Source: Flavobacterium tistrianum
GTDB lineage: Bacteria > Bacteroidota > Bacteroidia > Flavobacteriales > Flavobacteriaceae
DNA length: 64,000 nucleotides
Direction of reading: 5' to 3'
NCBI RefSeq assembly: GCF_003254545.1
Contig: NZ_QJRH01000058.1
Coordinates: forward strand, 33,987-97,986
Shown piece by piece: positions 1 through 8,683 of the stretch. Numbering within the stretch: position 1 is the stretch's first letter; the number at the start of each line of letters is the position of its first letter. A program made the translations under genes and the position numbers. Below the pieces are notes generated by a model. That model did no database searches. It was not told the origin of the DNA and worked only from the letters and a program-made list of their open reading frames with translations.

Positions 1-1045
1 TTAATGGATCAATTTTCAAAAGATATTTGAAACCATCAAGGGTAAGAACATTTTCTTCTTCCCAAATTTTCCATAGTAAATTATCATAAAGATTGAATTT
101 GTTCAATAGGATTGCATCATAAACAAAGTTTATATGATATTTTTTTATGTTTGGATGTTTAACTTTCGTGAATGGATAACTCAATAATTCTAATGCTTTT
201 TGATTTTTGTAGGTTGCAATTGCGATATATAATTCTTTCCATTCGTTATCATAATGAGTATCATTGAAGGTAGAATTAAGATTGTTCTCTAAGAATTGTT
301 GAAATCTTAAATCTGGAAAATTTTGTATTGCTTTATAGGTGTAAAAATTTCCATAATTATAGTCCTTATTATTTAAAATAAGTTCAATATCATTTTCATT
401 TTTATATTTTGCAAGAGTTACTAAAGCACTTTGGTTATTATATTTAGTTACCAATTCTCTAACTTTTGGATATAATTCTTTAGTTATTTCTGCACTTTCA
501 ATAGCTTTAAACCTTGAATCAAGATTATTCTCTTCGTAAACTAAAAGACTGTCTACAATTTTAAATTCCTTTTCGTCTAACTTTTTGATTTCATCATCTA
601 CGTAATTTGGTGTAACAAGATTGATGAAAAAATCTCCAACTTTTTGTTCTGATGATTCGCATCCAAATTGTGTTTGAACAATTGTATCATCATTTAAATG
701 TTCTTTTACGATCGAAAATAAATCGGTTTCAGGATGATATAATAATGCCCAGAAAGAATAACACCTTACAACCCCATTTGTATGTTTAGTAAGTATTTTT
801 AATTCCTCTTTAGAAGCACTTTTTTTTAATTCTTCAAAGTTATCATATTGTTTTGGACGCGTTCCAGAAGCAAAAACAGCAGAACTCATTAAAACATTAA
901 TATTTTCTATTTTTTTTACAATTTGATTTGTTTTTGCGGAAATTTCAGGCTCAATATAAATGCTTCTTCCATAGCAATTTCCAGCCGAAGATAATATGAC
1001 AAGGCAGATTGTAAAAAATGAAATTCTTAAAATTGATTTATTCAT
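1..1045 (-). CDS. Secreted protein of unknown function, 3' end cut by window edge
   Basis: The frame is open from an ATG at 1045 down to base 2, about 348 codons, with no in-frame stop, so the gene continues beyond the window. The N-terminus (MNKSILRISFFTICLVILSSAG...) has a short basic head and a hydrophobic core, which fits an export signal. The remainder is helix-rich with repeated Leu/Asn/Lys segments that loosely resemble HEAT-type repeats, for example residues reading ALVTLAKYKNENDIELIL. I do not recognise a family. The gene lies 19 bases downstream of the YCII-like gene on the same strand, so the two may be co-transcribed. Confidence 0.8.
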   Translation of the reverse strand, partial: MNKSILRISFFTICLVILSSAGNCYGRSIYIEPEISAKTNQIVKKIENINVLMSSAVFASGTRPKQYDNFEELKKSASKEELKILTKHTNGVVRCYSFWALLYHPETDLFSIVKEHLNDDTIVQTQFGCESSEQKVGDFFINLVTPNYVDDEIKKLDEKEFKIVDSLLVYEENNLDSRFKAIESAEITKELYPKVRELVTKYNNQSALVTLAKYKNENDIELILNNKDYNYGNFYTYKAIQNFPDLRFQQFLENNLNSTFNDTHYDNEWKELYIAIATYKNQKALELLSYPFTKVKHPNIKKYHINFVYDAILLNKFNLYDNLLWKIWEEENVLTLDGFKYLLKIDPL

Positions 1046-1064
1046 AAAACAAAAGAGAAATATT

Positions 1065-1523
1065 TTACATTTTCGTCTTGGCAATTTTTTCATGCAATTT
1101 TGGGATCTCCTGCAAAGATGCTGTGCAATACCAAGGCGTTAATTCGGCTTCGAGTAAATTAGCTTTTATTGCGGGATCAGTTGCAATAAAAGTTTTGGCT
1201 TCTTCAATCGTTTCGACATTAAAAATAAAAATGCCGCGATAATTTCTGTCATTTTTCATGAAAGGTCCGGCTACAACCAATTTTCCTTCTTTGGCCAATT
1301 TTCCAATATTCGCCATATGACCTTCAAAAAGTTTTTTGCTTTCTTCTTTAGAAGCGGTTGTATTACTTCCAGATTTTAAAAGACAGAAAACATATTTCTT
1401 CATTCCGTATTCATCGGCATGGAGAGATTTGGCTAGAGCTTCATCATATTTGACTTCAGTTTCCTGTGAAAAGCCGATAGTGCTGAATAGTAATAACGCT
1501 AGAATAAGTAAGGATTTTTTCAT
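1065..1523 (-). CDS. Secreted YCII-related (YciI-like) protein
   Basis: The protein has 152 residues. Residues 1-19 (MKKSLLILALLLFSTIGFSQ) form a signal peptide ending in the FSQ pattern common in flavobacteria. The rest resembles the YCII/DGPF fold: a YVFCLLKSG strand near residue 45, a helix with the GHMANIGKLAKEGKLVVAGPF core, then a GIFIFNVETIEEAKTFIATDPAI segment. Cytoplasmic YciI relatives are small dehydratase-like or dehalogenase-like proteins without a known general substrate, so no reaction is assigned. The export signal makes this a periplasmic variant. Confidence 0.75.
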   Translation of the reverse strand: MKKSLLILALLLFSTIGFSQETEVKYDEALAKSLHADEYGMKKYVFCLLKSGSNTTASKEESKKLFEGHMANIGKLAKEGKLVVAGPFMKNDRNYRGIFIFNVETIEEAKTFIATDPAIKANLLEAELTPWYCTASLQEIPKLHEKIAKTKM

Positions 1524-1558
1524 CTGATATTTTAAATTTAAAGATTAGCCTCAATTTT

Positions 1559-1659
1559 TGTCATTTCGAGGAACGAGAAATCGCACTAGAAATTCCACAA
1601 AGCAAATTATCCAATCTATATGGAATCCCGTGTGCGATTTCTCCTTCGTCGAAATGACA
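1559..1659. repeat. Dispersed palindromic repeat, family A, copy 1
   Basis: A 28-base left arm (1559-1586) pairs with a right arm at 1632-1659 with two mismatches, around a 45-base centre. The outer sequence begins tgtcatttcgaggaac and the inner boundary reads cactagaaattcc. Two more copies lie at 19116-19217 and 39114-39217. The arms differ between copies but stay complementary, so this is an inverted repeat under structural constraint. It sits between two same-strand genes. Confidence 0.85.
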
Positions 1660-1670
1660 TAAACGACGCT

Positions 1671-2129
1671 TTAAAGCAATTTCTTCAAAATAACAATCTG
1701 TCCCAAATGATAAACGTCATGCTGAATGATTCCGTGAATATCTTCATAAAAATTATGATTATTGTTTAGATCAATTTTCTCAAAATCTTCATCATTAAAA
1801 TCATTCAGGCAAGCACTCCATAATTCCTGAGATTTTGCCAGATTTTGCAGTGATTGTTCCCAAGCGGGTTCAGATGAATCTATAATAGGCACAAAATAAT
1901 TATGATCGGGAGTTGTTATTATTTCTCCTTTAACACGTTTAAGTATGTTTCTTCTCCATTGTATTAGGTGATTGACAATTTCCCAAATCGTGTTTAAGTT
2001 AGGATTGATTTTCTTATAAGCCTGAGCCGCAGTAACATCTTTTAAAGTATCTGCTAAGGTCACTTCAAGCCATGGATTTCCATTATAAATGGATTGATAC
2101 AAATTTGAAACTCTTTTACTTTCTGACAT
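1671..2129 (-). CDS. DinB-family (DinB_2 fold) protein
   Basis: The protein has 152 residues and is predicted to be a four-helix bundle. The three-histidine metal site typical of the DinB/YfiT superfamily is visible: His54 in NHLIQW, and His137 and His141 in QHDVYHLGQI. The family includes damage-inducible proteins and thiol-dependent metalloenzymes such as bacillithiol or mycothiol transferases. The exact substrate cannot be read from the sequence. There is no signal peptide, so it is cytoplasmic. Confidence 0.8.
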   Translation of the reverse strand: MSESKRVSNLYQSIYNGNPWLEVTLADTLKDVTAAQAYKKINPNLNTIWEIVNHLIQWRRNILKRVKGEIITTPDHNYFVPIIDSSEPAWEQSLQNLAKSQELWSACLNDFNDEDFEKIDLNNNHNFYEDIHGIIQHDVYHLGQIVILKKLL

Positions 2130-2241
2130 AGTTAATAGTTTTTAGAAACACGTTAGCTAAGATACAAATTAGTATTTTACAACTCATCCTCGAAAATCTA
2201 CAATTGGGTTATTATATATTTTTTAACATGAATTGTTAAAA

Positions 2242-2249
2242 TACATTTG
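2242..2249 (+). promoter_or_regulatory. Putative -7 box (TACATTTG) for the TonB receptor gene
   Basis: TACATTTG matches the Bacteroidota -7 consensus TAnnTTTG and lies 24 bases before the ATG at 2273. It probably starts transcription of the receptor and perhaps of the genes after it. This is a motif match only. Confidence 0.55.
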
Positions 2250-2272
2250 CTTCATCAAAAACCAAAGAGGAC

Positions 2273-4438
2273 ATGAAAACCAGATTATTTTTTACGATTA
2301 GCTTTTTATTTTTTACAGCTTTAATTTTTGCTCAAAATACTATTTCAGGAAAAGTGGTAGATCAAAAAGGAAAACCAGTTGCAGGTGCAAATATTTATAT
2401 TGACGGAACTTACGACGGAGCAACAAGCTCTGAAACTGGAGATTTTTCTTTTGAAACTACAGAAACTGGAAATAAATTTTTAGTAGTAAGCTTTTTACTT
2501 TTCGAAACTTACAAGCAAGAAATTGATGTTGCGAATTATAAAGATCAAACGGTAAAATTAAGAGAAAATGTTAATGCTCTAGATGCTGTTGTTATTACAG
2601 CGGGAACTTTAGAATCTGGAGATAAGGCGAGAGTTTCAGTTTTAAAACCTTTAGATATTGTTACCACAGCAGGTTCTGCCGGAAATATTGTGGCAGCATT
2701 GCAGACTTTGCCAGGAACGCAAACGGTTGGTGAAGACGGGCGTTTGTTTGTGCGTGGGGGAGAAGCAAGCGAAACACAAACTTTTGTTGACGGAATTCGT
2801 GTCGCGCAGCCTTACGGTGCAACAACCAATAATTTGCCAACTAGAAGCCGTTTTTCTCCTTTCTTGTTTAGCGGAATCGCATTTTCTACTGGAGGTTATT
2901 CTGCAGAATATGGCGAAGCTTTATCAAGTGTTTTGCTTTTAAATACACAGGATGAAGAAGATCATGAAAAAACAGATATCGGATTAATGACGGTTGGTTT
3001 GAGTTTAGGAAATACTCAGAAATTCAAAAAAAGCTCTTTAAGCGTAAATATGGCTTACATCAATTTGGCTCCTTACCAAGCTGTTATTCCACAAAACGTA
3101 GATTGGAATAATCCGTATCAATCACTTGGGGGAGAGACAGTTTACAGATATAATTTCACAAACGGAATATTTAAGTTGTATGCTTCTTTTGATTCTGAAA
3201 AATTTGATTTGAATCAAAAAAACATCAATTTCGAGAATCCGATTCGAACTGATATGAACAACAATAACTTTTATTTGAATTCATCTTATAAAGGAAGTTT
3301 CGGAACGGGGTGGCAGTTAACTTCTGGAGTTAGTTACGGTTACAGTAAAAACAAACTGAAATATGATATTACAGGAATCGATAGCCAGGAAAACGCAGCT
3401 CAGCTGAAATTGAAGTTTAGCAAGAAGTTTTCAAACTATTTTAAGTTGTCTTTCGGATCCGATTATTTCATTACAAAATACGATGAAAATGTAGCAGATC
3501 ATATTACGCTTGATGTTACAAACGGATACGATTCAAACATCTTTGCATCTTATGTTGAAGGAGATATTATGTTTTCTAAAAAATTAGCATTGAAGGTTGG
3601 TTTAAGATATTCAAACAACAGTCTGTTAAACGAAAACAATATAGCACCAAGAGCTTCATTAGGATACAAAGCTTCAAAAAGCAGCCAGTTCTCTTTTGCT
3701 TACGGAGATTATTCTCAAACGCCAGTTGTAGATTATATTAAGTTTTCTAAATACCATCAGTTTGAGAGCGAAAAAGCAAGTCATTATATTTTAAATTATA
3801 CGTTTACAAGACCTGGACAAACGCTTAGAGCTGAGGCTTATTACAAAGATTATAGCAATTTGGTGCAGTACAATACGAGAGATATTCAATACAATTCGGT
3901 TTTCAATAATAATGGATCTGGTTATGCAAAAGGATTGGATTTATTTTGGAGAGACAGCAATTTGCACAAAAACTTAGAATATTGGATTTCATATTCATAT
4001 ATCGATTCAGAAAGGCAGTATAAAAACTTTCCATACATGGCAACTCCAAGTTTTATTGCCAATCATAATTTATCTGTCGTAGCAAAATATTTTATTACAG
4101 ATTGGAAATCTCAGGTTAGTTTAACAAACAGTTTCAGCTCAGGTCGTCCGTACAACGATCCGAATCAGACGCAGTTTATGAACGGAAAAACAAAATCGTA
4201 CAATAGTTTAAGTTTTAGTTGGGCGTATTTATTAACAACACAAAAAATCCTTTATTTCTCAGTTTCAAATGTTTTAGGAACTCAAAATATCTTCGGATAC
4301 GATTACGCCAAAACACCAGATGCAAGCGGTGTTTATCAAAGACAAGCCGTTGTTCCAACAGCAGACAGATTCTTCTTCGTAGGTTTCTTCTGGACGATTA
4401 GTCAGAATAAGAATGAGAATCAATTAAAAAACTTGTAG
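2273..4438 (+). CDS. TonB-dependent outer membrane receptor with carboxypeptidase-like N-terminal domain
   Basis: The protein has 721 residues. A signal peptide (about 1-20, ending IFAQ) is followed by a CarboxypepD_reg-like beta domain at about 22-100 (ISGKVVDQKGKPVAGANIYIDG), then a plug at about 110-230 (ALQTLPGTQTVGEDGRLFVRGGEASETQTFVDGIRV). The rest is a beta-barrel rich in alternating aromatic strands, ending in ...RFFFVGFFWTIS. It imports an unknown substrate across the outer membrane using TonB energy. It is shorter than SusC-type receptors and has no SusD neighbour. The downstream DUF2141 and TPR genes are on the same strand but separated by 428 bases of repeats. Confidence 0.92.
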   Translation: MKTRLFFTISFLFFTALIFAQNTISGKVVDQKGKPVAGANIYIDGTYDGATSSETGDFSFETTETGNKFLVVSFLLFETYKQEIDVANYKDQTVKLRENVNALDAVVITAGTLESGDKARVSVLKPLDIVTTAGSAGNIVAALQTLPGTQTVGEDGRLFVRGGEASETQTFVDGIRVAQPYGATTNNLPTRSRFSPFLFSGIAFSTGGYSAEYGEALSSVLLLNTQDEEDHEKTDIGLMTVGLSLGNTQKFKKSSLSVNMAYINLAPYQAVIPQNVDWNNPYQSLGGETVYRYNFTNGIFKLYASFDSEKFDLNQKNINFENPIRTDMNNNNFYLNSSYKGSFGTGWQLTSGVSYGYSKNKLKYDITGIDSQENAAQLKLKFSKKFSNYFKLSFGSDYFITKYDENVADHITLDVTNGYDSNIFASYVEGDIMFSKKLALKVGLRYSNNSLLNENNIAPRASLGYKASKSSQFSFAYGDYSQTPVVDYIKFSKYHQFESEKASHYILNYTFTRPGQTLRAEAYYKDYSNLVQYNTRDIQYNSVFNNNGSGYAKGLDLFWRDSNLHKNLEYWISYSYIDSERQYKNFPYMATPSFIANHNLSVVAKYFITDWKSQVSLTNSFSSGRPYNDPNQTQFMNGKTKSYNSLSFSWAYLLTTQKILYFSVSNVLGTQNIFGYDYAKTPDASGVYQRQAVVPTADRFFFVGFFWTISQNKNENQLKNL

Positions 4439-4866
4439 TTTTTTAGGTGCAGAGGTTCCAAGGGACAGAGGTTCAGAGATTTTCGTTGAATGGAAAAAAA
4501 ATAATATAAATAAACCGGCCTCTTTCAGCCTTTGTTTCTCTTAATCTCAAGAAAACCTTTGTCCCTTTGTAACTCTGAACCTTTGAACCTCAAGAAAAAA
4601 ACAATTCAGTAACCAAAATCAACAACTCAGTATCATTTAATTTTAAAAGACTAAAAACCAGCATACTTTTGAAGTGTAAATTAAAAGGAACAAAGAAACA
4701 AAGTGACAAAGGTTCAAGGTTTTGAATCTTACATAAGTTAAAAAAAGAAACCTTTGCCACTTTGCCACTTTGTTCCTCTGAACCTTAAAAAAAGAGTTTT
4801 AATCATCAATAAAAAACTTAGAACCTCAGAACCTTAGTAACTTAGAACCTTAAAAAAAAAGAAATC
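4439..4866. repeat. Gene-free stretch of purine-rich low-complexity inverted repeats (family D)
   Basis: This 428-base spacer holds no convincing gene. Around 4445-4595, 4690-4790 and 4818-4855 it contains variants of words such as aggttcagagg, acaaaggttc and gaacctttgtccctttg, arranged so that purine-rich arms face their complements. Similar words recur at 14164-14198, 27480-27516, 36687-36768 and 47938-47972. Whether these act in transcription termination, RNA processing or merely accumulate by slippage is unknown. Confidence 0.7.
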
Positions 4867-5274
4867 ATGACCAAAATTATTACAATAACTATCTTATTTA
4901 TCTGCAGTTTAATGTCTGCACAGAATGTAAAATTAACTGTTGCTGTTTCAGGTTTAAAAAATGATACAGGCGTTGTTAAAGTAGGATTATACAATTCAGA
5001 TGGAACTTTCCTTAAAACAACTTATAAAAGTTTGGCTTCCGAAATTAAAAATAATCAGGCGGTTGTAACTTTTGAGGACCTTCCTGCTGGAGAATATGCA
5101 ATTTCAACTTATCATGATGAAAATATCAACGGAAAGCTTGACAGAAACTCAATGGGAATGCCAATAGAAGAATACGCGGCTTCAAACAATGCAAAAGGAT
5201 TTATGGGACCTCCTTTGTATAGTGATGCTAAATTTAATGTCACTAAAGATTCAAAAATTGAAATTGTATTTTAA
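4867..5274 (+). CDS. DUF2141 secreted protein
   Basis: The protein has 135 residues. A signal peptide at about 1-19 (ending LMSAQ) is followed by a DUF2141 domain: VKVGLYNSDGTFLKT, DLPAGEYAISTYHDENINGKLD and the glycine-rich GFMGPPLYSDAKFNV segment. Many flavobacterial DUF2141 proteins lie beside TonB receptors, as here. The HDENINGKLD stretch looks like a calcium-type acidic loop. The molecular role is not known; it is probably a periplasmic beta-sandwich protein. Confidence 0.85.
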   Translation: MTKIITITILFICSLMSAQNVKLTVAVSGLKNDTGVVKVGLYNSDGTFLKTTYKSLASEIKNNQAVVTFEDLPAGEYAISTYHDENINGKLDRNSMGMPIEEYAASNNAKGFMGPPLYSDAKFNVTKDSKIEIVF

Positions 5275-5323
5275 TAAATAAGTAACTAATCTATAAAAAC
5301 AAACCACTTAAATAACTTATAAA

Positions 5324-5944
5324 ATGAAAAAAATCATCACATTAGTCGCATTATTGGTAGTAGTAGTAAGTTCAGCTCAAACACAATTTGAGCAAGGAAT
5401 GAATAAAGCGTTCGGACTTTGGAAAGAAGGAAAAAATACTGAAGCTTCTGCATTGTTTGAAAGAATTGCTGCTGCGGAGAAAAACAGTTATTTGCCAAAT
5501 TATTACGTAGCTTTAATTAATGCAACGGCTGTTTTTACAGAAAAAGACAAAACAAAAATCGATTTGTTATTGACAAAAGCGCAAGATGCCTTGGATATCG
5601 AATTGATAAAGGACCAAACCAATTCTGAATTGTATGTAATGCAGGCTTTAATTTATACAGGATATGTTGTGGCTGACCCGATGACAAACGGAATGAAATA
5701 TTCTAGTAAAGTGATGGAAGCTTACGCGAAAGCTAAAGCATTAGATCCAAATAACCCGAGAGCAGTTTTTGGAGAAGCCGATTATCAATTAGGAGGAGCA
5801 AAATGGACAGGAGTAGATACAAAACCTTTATGCGCGCAAGTTGATAAATCTATTGAACTTTTTAATACTTTTAAACCAGCTACGCCTTACGCTCCAAAAT
5901 GGGGATTGGATAGAGCTTTAGAAATTCAAAAAACTTGTAAATAA
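5324..5944 (+). CDS. Secreted TPR-type protein
   Basis: The protein has 206 residues. A signal peptide occupies about 1-18 (VVVSSAQ). The mature part is all-helical with TPR-like spacing, for example AFGLWKEGKNTEASALFERIAAAEKNSYLPNYYVALI and, later, SSKVMEAYAKAKALDPNNPRAVFGEADYQLG. It starts 49 bases after the DUF2141 gene and ends 17 bases before the histidine kinase gene, so these genes look like one operon. It is probably a periplasmic partner of the receptor or sensor; no enzymatic motif is seen. Confidence 0.8.
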   Translation: MKKIITLVALLVVVVSSAQTQFEQGMNKAFGLWKEGKNTEASALFERIAAAEKNSYLPNYYVALINATAVFTEKDKTKIDLLLTKAQDALDIELIKDQTNSELYVMQALIYTGYVVADPMTNGMKYSSKVMEAYAKAKALDPNNPRAVFGEADYQLGGAKWTGVDTKPLCAQVDKSIELFNTFKPATPYAPKWGLDRALEIQKTCK

Positions 5945-5961
5945 TCAGTAGTTTATAAAAT

Positions 5962-7302
5962 ATGATGATATTAAAACCTAATTTGTTAAAAGCATGCTTA
6001 GTTGGAGGAATAGTATTTTTGTTCTCTTTCCTAATTCGGTTTGCTTCTTTAGGAACAGCAGTCTTTAACAAGAATCTTTATATTTATTTCTTGTACTGCA
6101 TGCTTTACAGTGTGGTTTTGTATATCGTAAACGTCGTTCTTTTTGATTTTTTAGATAGAGTATTTAGAGAAAATCCATATTCGGTAAAGAGAATATTAAT
6201 AGGTTTTGTAAGTTCATTTTTTGTGTCGATGATTATCATTGTTGTATTGCGTTTGTTTACGAGCGTAATAATCGACAACAAGACAATTATAGGTTTTCTG
6301 GCAAATGAGCGGGCAGAAAATTATATAGAATCTGCAGTAATGACCTTTATTGTCCTATTGTTTTTTCACGGACTTAATTTTTATAAACTTTATCAGGAAA
6401 ACAAAGTTACCCAGCAAAAGATTATCGCAGGTACGGCAAATGCTAAATTCGAAAGTTTAAAAAACCAGATTGACCCGCATTTTCTTTTTAATAGTTTAAA
6501 TGTTCTTAGTTCTTTAATAGAGGAGAATCCAGATAATGCACAGCGTTTTACAACTTCATTATCTAAAATTTACCGGTATGTTTTAGAACAGAAAGACAAA
6601 GAATTGGTTTCGGTTGAAGACGAATTGTCATTTGCAAAAACCTATATGAATCTGCTGAAAATGCGTTTCGAAAATAGTTTGTTTTACGAATTGCCAAAAG
6701 AAAACATCAATCCAGAAGCCAAAGTAGTACCGCTTTCTCTACAGCTTTTGCTAGAGAATACCGTAAAACATAATGTGGTAAGCGAACAAAAACCGCTTCA
6801 CATTAGAATTTTTATTGATAAAGATTATCTGGCTATTCAGAATGATCTTCAGAAAAAAGAAGTTTTGCAGGATAGGCAAGGTGTCGGACTGCAGAATATT
6901 GTAAACAGATACGGAATTATAACCGATCGAAAAGTGAAGATTGAGGAAGATGGAAAGAATTTCACTGTTAGAATTCCAATTTTAACCAAACAAATTGCCG
7001 TTATGGAAATGAGTGCAGAATATACAGACGAAGCAAAAGCTTATTATAGAGCTAAAAAAAGAGTAGAAGAACTCAAAGGATTTTATGGAAATGTAATTTC
7101 ATATTGCTGTGTAATTCCGTTTTTGATCTTCATTAATTTAAAATTTTCGCCAGGATTTCAATGGTTTTGGTTTTCGGCTTTAGGCTGGGGATTTGGAGTT
7201 GCGATGCATGCTTTTAAAGTTTTTGGATATAGCTCTGATTGGGAAGAAAGAAAAATTCGCGAGATTTTAGAAAAAGATAACAACCAAAAAACGTGGAAAT
7301 AA
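5962..7302 (+). CDS. LytS/AlgZ-type sensor histidine kinase with C-terminal 2TM domain
   Basis: The protein has 446 residues. About four hydrophobic segments (residues 10-145) precede a His_kinase (LytS/YehU class) domain. The phospho-acceptor is probably His173 in KNQIDPHFLFNSLN, the N-box is LQLLLENTVKHNV, and the G-box is VGLQNIVNRYG. A second membrane unit at about 343-446 is a 2TM domain (YRAKKRVEELKGFYGNVISYC ... WEERKIREILEKD). Fusion of a LytS kinase to a 2TM domain is unusual and matches the four separate 2TM proteins that follow. The cognate regulator is very likely the LytTR protein at 8684. Confidence 0.9.
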   Translation: MMILKPNLLKACLVGGIVFLFSFLIRFASLGTAVFNKNLYIYFLYCMLYSVVLYIVNVVLFDFLDRVFRENPYSVKRILIGFVSSFFVSMIIIVVLRLFTSVIIDNKTIIGFLANERAENYIESAVMTFIVLLFFHGLNFYKLYQENKVTQQKIIAGTANAKFESLKNQIDPHFLFNSLNVLSSLIEENPDNAQRFTTSLSKIYRYVLEQKDKELVSVEDELSFAKTYMNLLKMRFENSLFYELPKENINPEAKVVPLSLQLLLENTVKHNVVSEQKPLHIRIFIDKDYLAIQNDLQKKEVLQDRQGVGLQNIVNRYGIITDRKVKIEEDGKNFTVRIPILTKQIAVMEMSAEYTDEAKAYYRAKKRVEELKGFYGNVISYCCVIPFLIFINLKFSPGFQWFWFSALGWGFGVAMHAFKVFGYSSDWEERKIREILEKDNNQKTWK

Positions 7303-7625
7303 TGGAAAAAGATTTCACGGAAACAGTTCGTTATTATGATGCTCAGAAAAAAGTAAAAGAAATAAGAGGATTTTACGAGCATTTGACCGTCTACGTTTTA
7401 TGCAACCCGATTGTGATTGTTGTAAATTATATGACTTCTCCAGAATACCTGTGGTGGATATGGTCTGTAATGGGCTGGGGAATAGCAATTGTTTTACACG
7501 GACTGAAAGTTTTTAGTCTTCCTCCTTTCTTCAATAAGAAATGGGAAGAGAAAAAAATAAGAGAAATTCTAGAAAAAGAAAACCAGCAACGTTTAGCAAA
7601 TAGTCATGGAAACAAATTTGAATAA
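7302..7625 (+). CDS. 2TM-domain membrane protein (first stand-alone copy)
   Basis: The protein has 107 residues. I place the start at the ATG at 7302, which overlaps the kinase stop codon as TAATG; a GTG nine bases earlier would lie inside the kinase gene. The layout is that of the 2TM family: a helix with YYDAQKKVKEIRGFYEHL, two hydrophobic segments (VYVLCNPIVIVVNYM and WWIWSVMGWGIAIVLHG), and a charged tail KKWEEKKIREILEKE. The kinase carries the same tail motif. The function is unknown; tight coupling suggests a membrane partner of the kinase. Confidence 0.85.
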   Translation: MEKDFTETVRYYDAQKKVKEIRGFYEHLTVYVLCNPIVIVVNYMTSPEYLWWIWSVMGWGIAIVLHGLKVFSLPPFFNKKWEEKKIREILEKENQQRLANSHGNKFE

Positions 7626-7935
7626 CGATCAAGAAGAAGCAATGCTGCAAGAATTAGCCAGCAAAAAAGTAATTCAGCTGAAATATTTTTATAAGCATTT
7701 GTTCATTTACACTATTGCATTGATTATTTTCCTTTTAAAGGAATATACCAATTTGCCATTACAATTCTTCCCTATAAAATATATCAATTGGGTGATTGTA
7801 ATTATTTGGACAGCTGTAATTGTAGGTTCAGCAATCGATTTGTTTGCTTCTTATAAGATTTTTGGACAAGAATGGGAAGAGCGAAAATTAAAAAGCATTT
7901 TAGAAAAAAAGTATAAAAAACAAAAATGGGAATAG
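7606..7935 (+). CDS. 2TM-domain membrane protein (second copy)
   Basis: The protein has 109 residues, and its ATG overlaps the end of the preceding gene by 20 bases, which implies translational coupling. The N-terminal helix (ELASKKVIQLKYFYKHLFIY), two hydrophobic segments and the tail EWEERKLKSILEKK fit the 2TM pattern. The loop between the membrane segments is longer and differs from the other copies (TNLPLQFFPIKYINW), so the copies have diverged. Confidence 0.85.
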   Translation: METNLNNDQEEAMLQELASKKVIQLKYFYKHLFIYTIALIIFLLKEYTNLPLQFFPIKYINWVIVIIWTAVIVGSAIDLFASYKIFGQEWEERKLKSILEKKYKKQKWE

Positions 7936-7937
7936 TT

Positions 7938-8243
7938 ATGGAAAGGAATTTAAGCGACGAGGAAAAATATATCCAAGCCAAAAAGAAAGTTGAAAACATT
8001 AAAGGATTTTATGGAAATCTTTTAGCGTACATTTTAGTAAATGCCATTTTAATCTTTATCAATTTATATACATCGCCTCAATATTTATGGTTCTTCTGGC
8101 CATTGCTGTGGTGGGGAGTTGGTGTTGTTTTTCATGGATTAAAAGTCTTTGAGGTTTTTCCAGGAATGGGTAAGGAATGGGAAGAAAGAAAAATCAAAGA
8201 ATTTATGGAGAAGGAAAAACAGAATAAAAATAAGTGGAAATAA
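7938..8243 (+). CDS. 2TM-domain membrane protein (third copy)
   Basis: The protein has 101 residues from the ATG at 7938, two bases after the previous stop codon. An in-frame ATG at 7926 would overlap the previous gene by 10 bases and add MGIV. MERNLSDEEKYIQAKKKVENIKGFYGNLLAY matches the N-terminal part of the kinase's own 2TM domain closely. It has two hydrophobic segments and ends in the tail EWEERKIKEFMEKEKQ. It belongs to the same operon as the kinase. Confidence 0.83.
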   Translation: MERNLSDEEKYIQAKKKVENIKGFYGNLLAYILVNAILIFINLYTSPQYLWFFWPLLWWGVGVVFHGLKVFEVFPGMGKEWEERKIKEFMEKEKQNKNKWK

Positions 8244-8256
8244 TTAACATATAGTT

Positions 8257-8643
8257 ATGGGACGTTTTAGAAGAGAAATGTACGAAGATTATGCAAGACA
8301 TCATTTTGGAGAGTATACAGGCGATCCAAATTACAATGCAGCTTATAGAAGAGTAAAAAGACTTAAAAGGTTTTACTCGCATTTGAAAATTTTCATTATA
8401 GTAAATATTATTATCATTGTATCGAGTTTGACTCGAGACAGATCTGCAGGTCTTCTGGTAATGGATTTAAGCGGTTTAACAGAATGGCACACTTATTCTA
8501 CTGCATTTTATTGGGGAATTGGTTTGTTAGGTCACGCATTATCTGTTTTTGGCGCTGATTGGATTTTTGGTGCAGATTGGGAGAAAAGAAAAATTCAAAA
8601 ATACATGGAAAGAGATGCCGCAAATAAAAATAAATGGGAGTAA
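8257..8643 (+). CDS. 2TM-domain membrane protein (fourth copy, extended N-terminus)
   Basis: The protein has 128 residues. An arginine- and tyrosine-rich N-terminal extension (MGRFRREMYEDYARHHFGEY) precedes the 2TM core YRRVKRLKRFYSHLKIFIIVN. A loop (TRDRSAGLLVMDLSGLTEWHTY) about ten residues longer than in its neighbours separates the two hydrophobic segments. The tail is DWEKRKIQKYMERD. It is the most divergent copy and may have taken on a distinct task in the same signalling unit. Confidence 0.83.
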   Translation: MGRFRREMYEDYARHHFGEYTGDPNYNAAYRRVKRLKRFYSHLKIFIIVNIIIIVSSLTRDRSAGLLVMDLSGLTEWHTYSTAFYWGIGLLGHALSVFGADWIFGADWEKRKIQKYMERDAANKNKWE

Positions 8644-8683
8644 CTTTGAATTCATATTTTTTTCAAATTTCATAGTATAGTAA

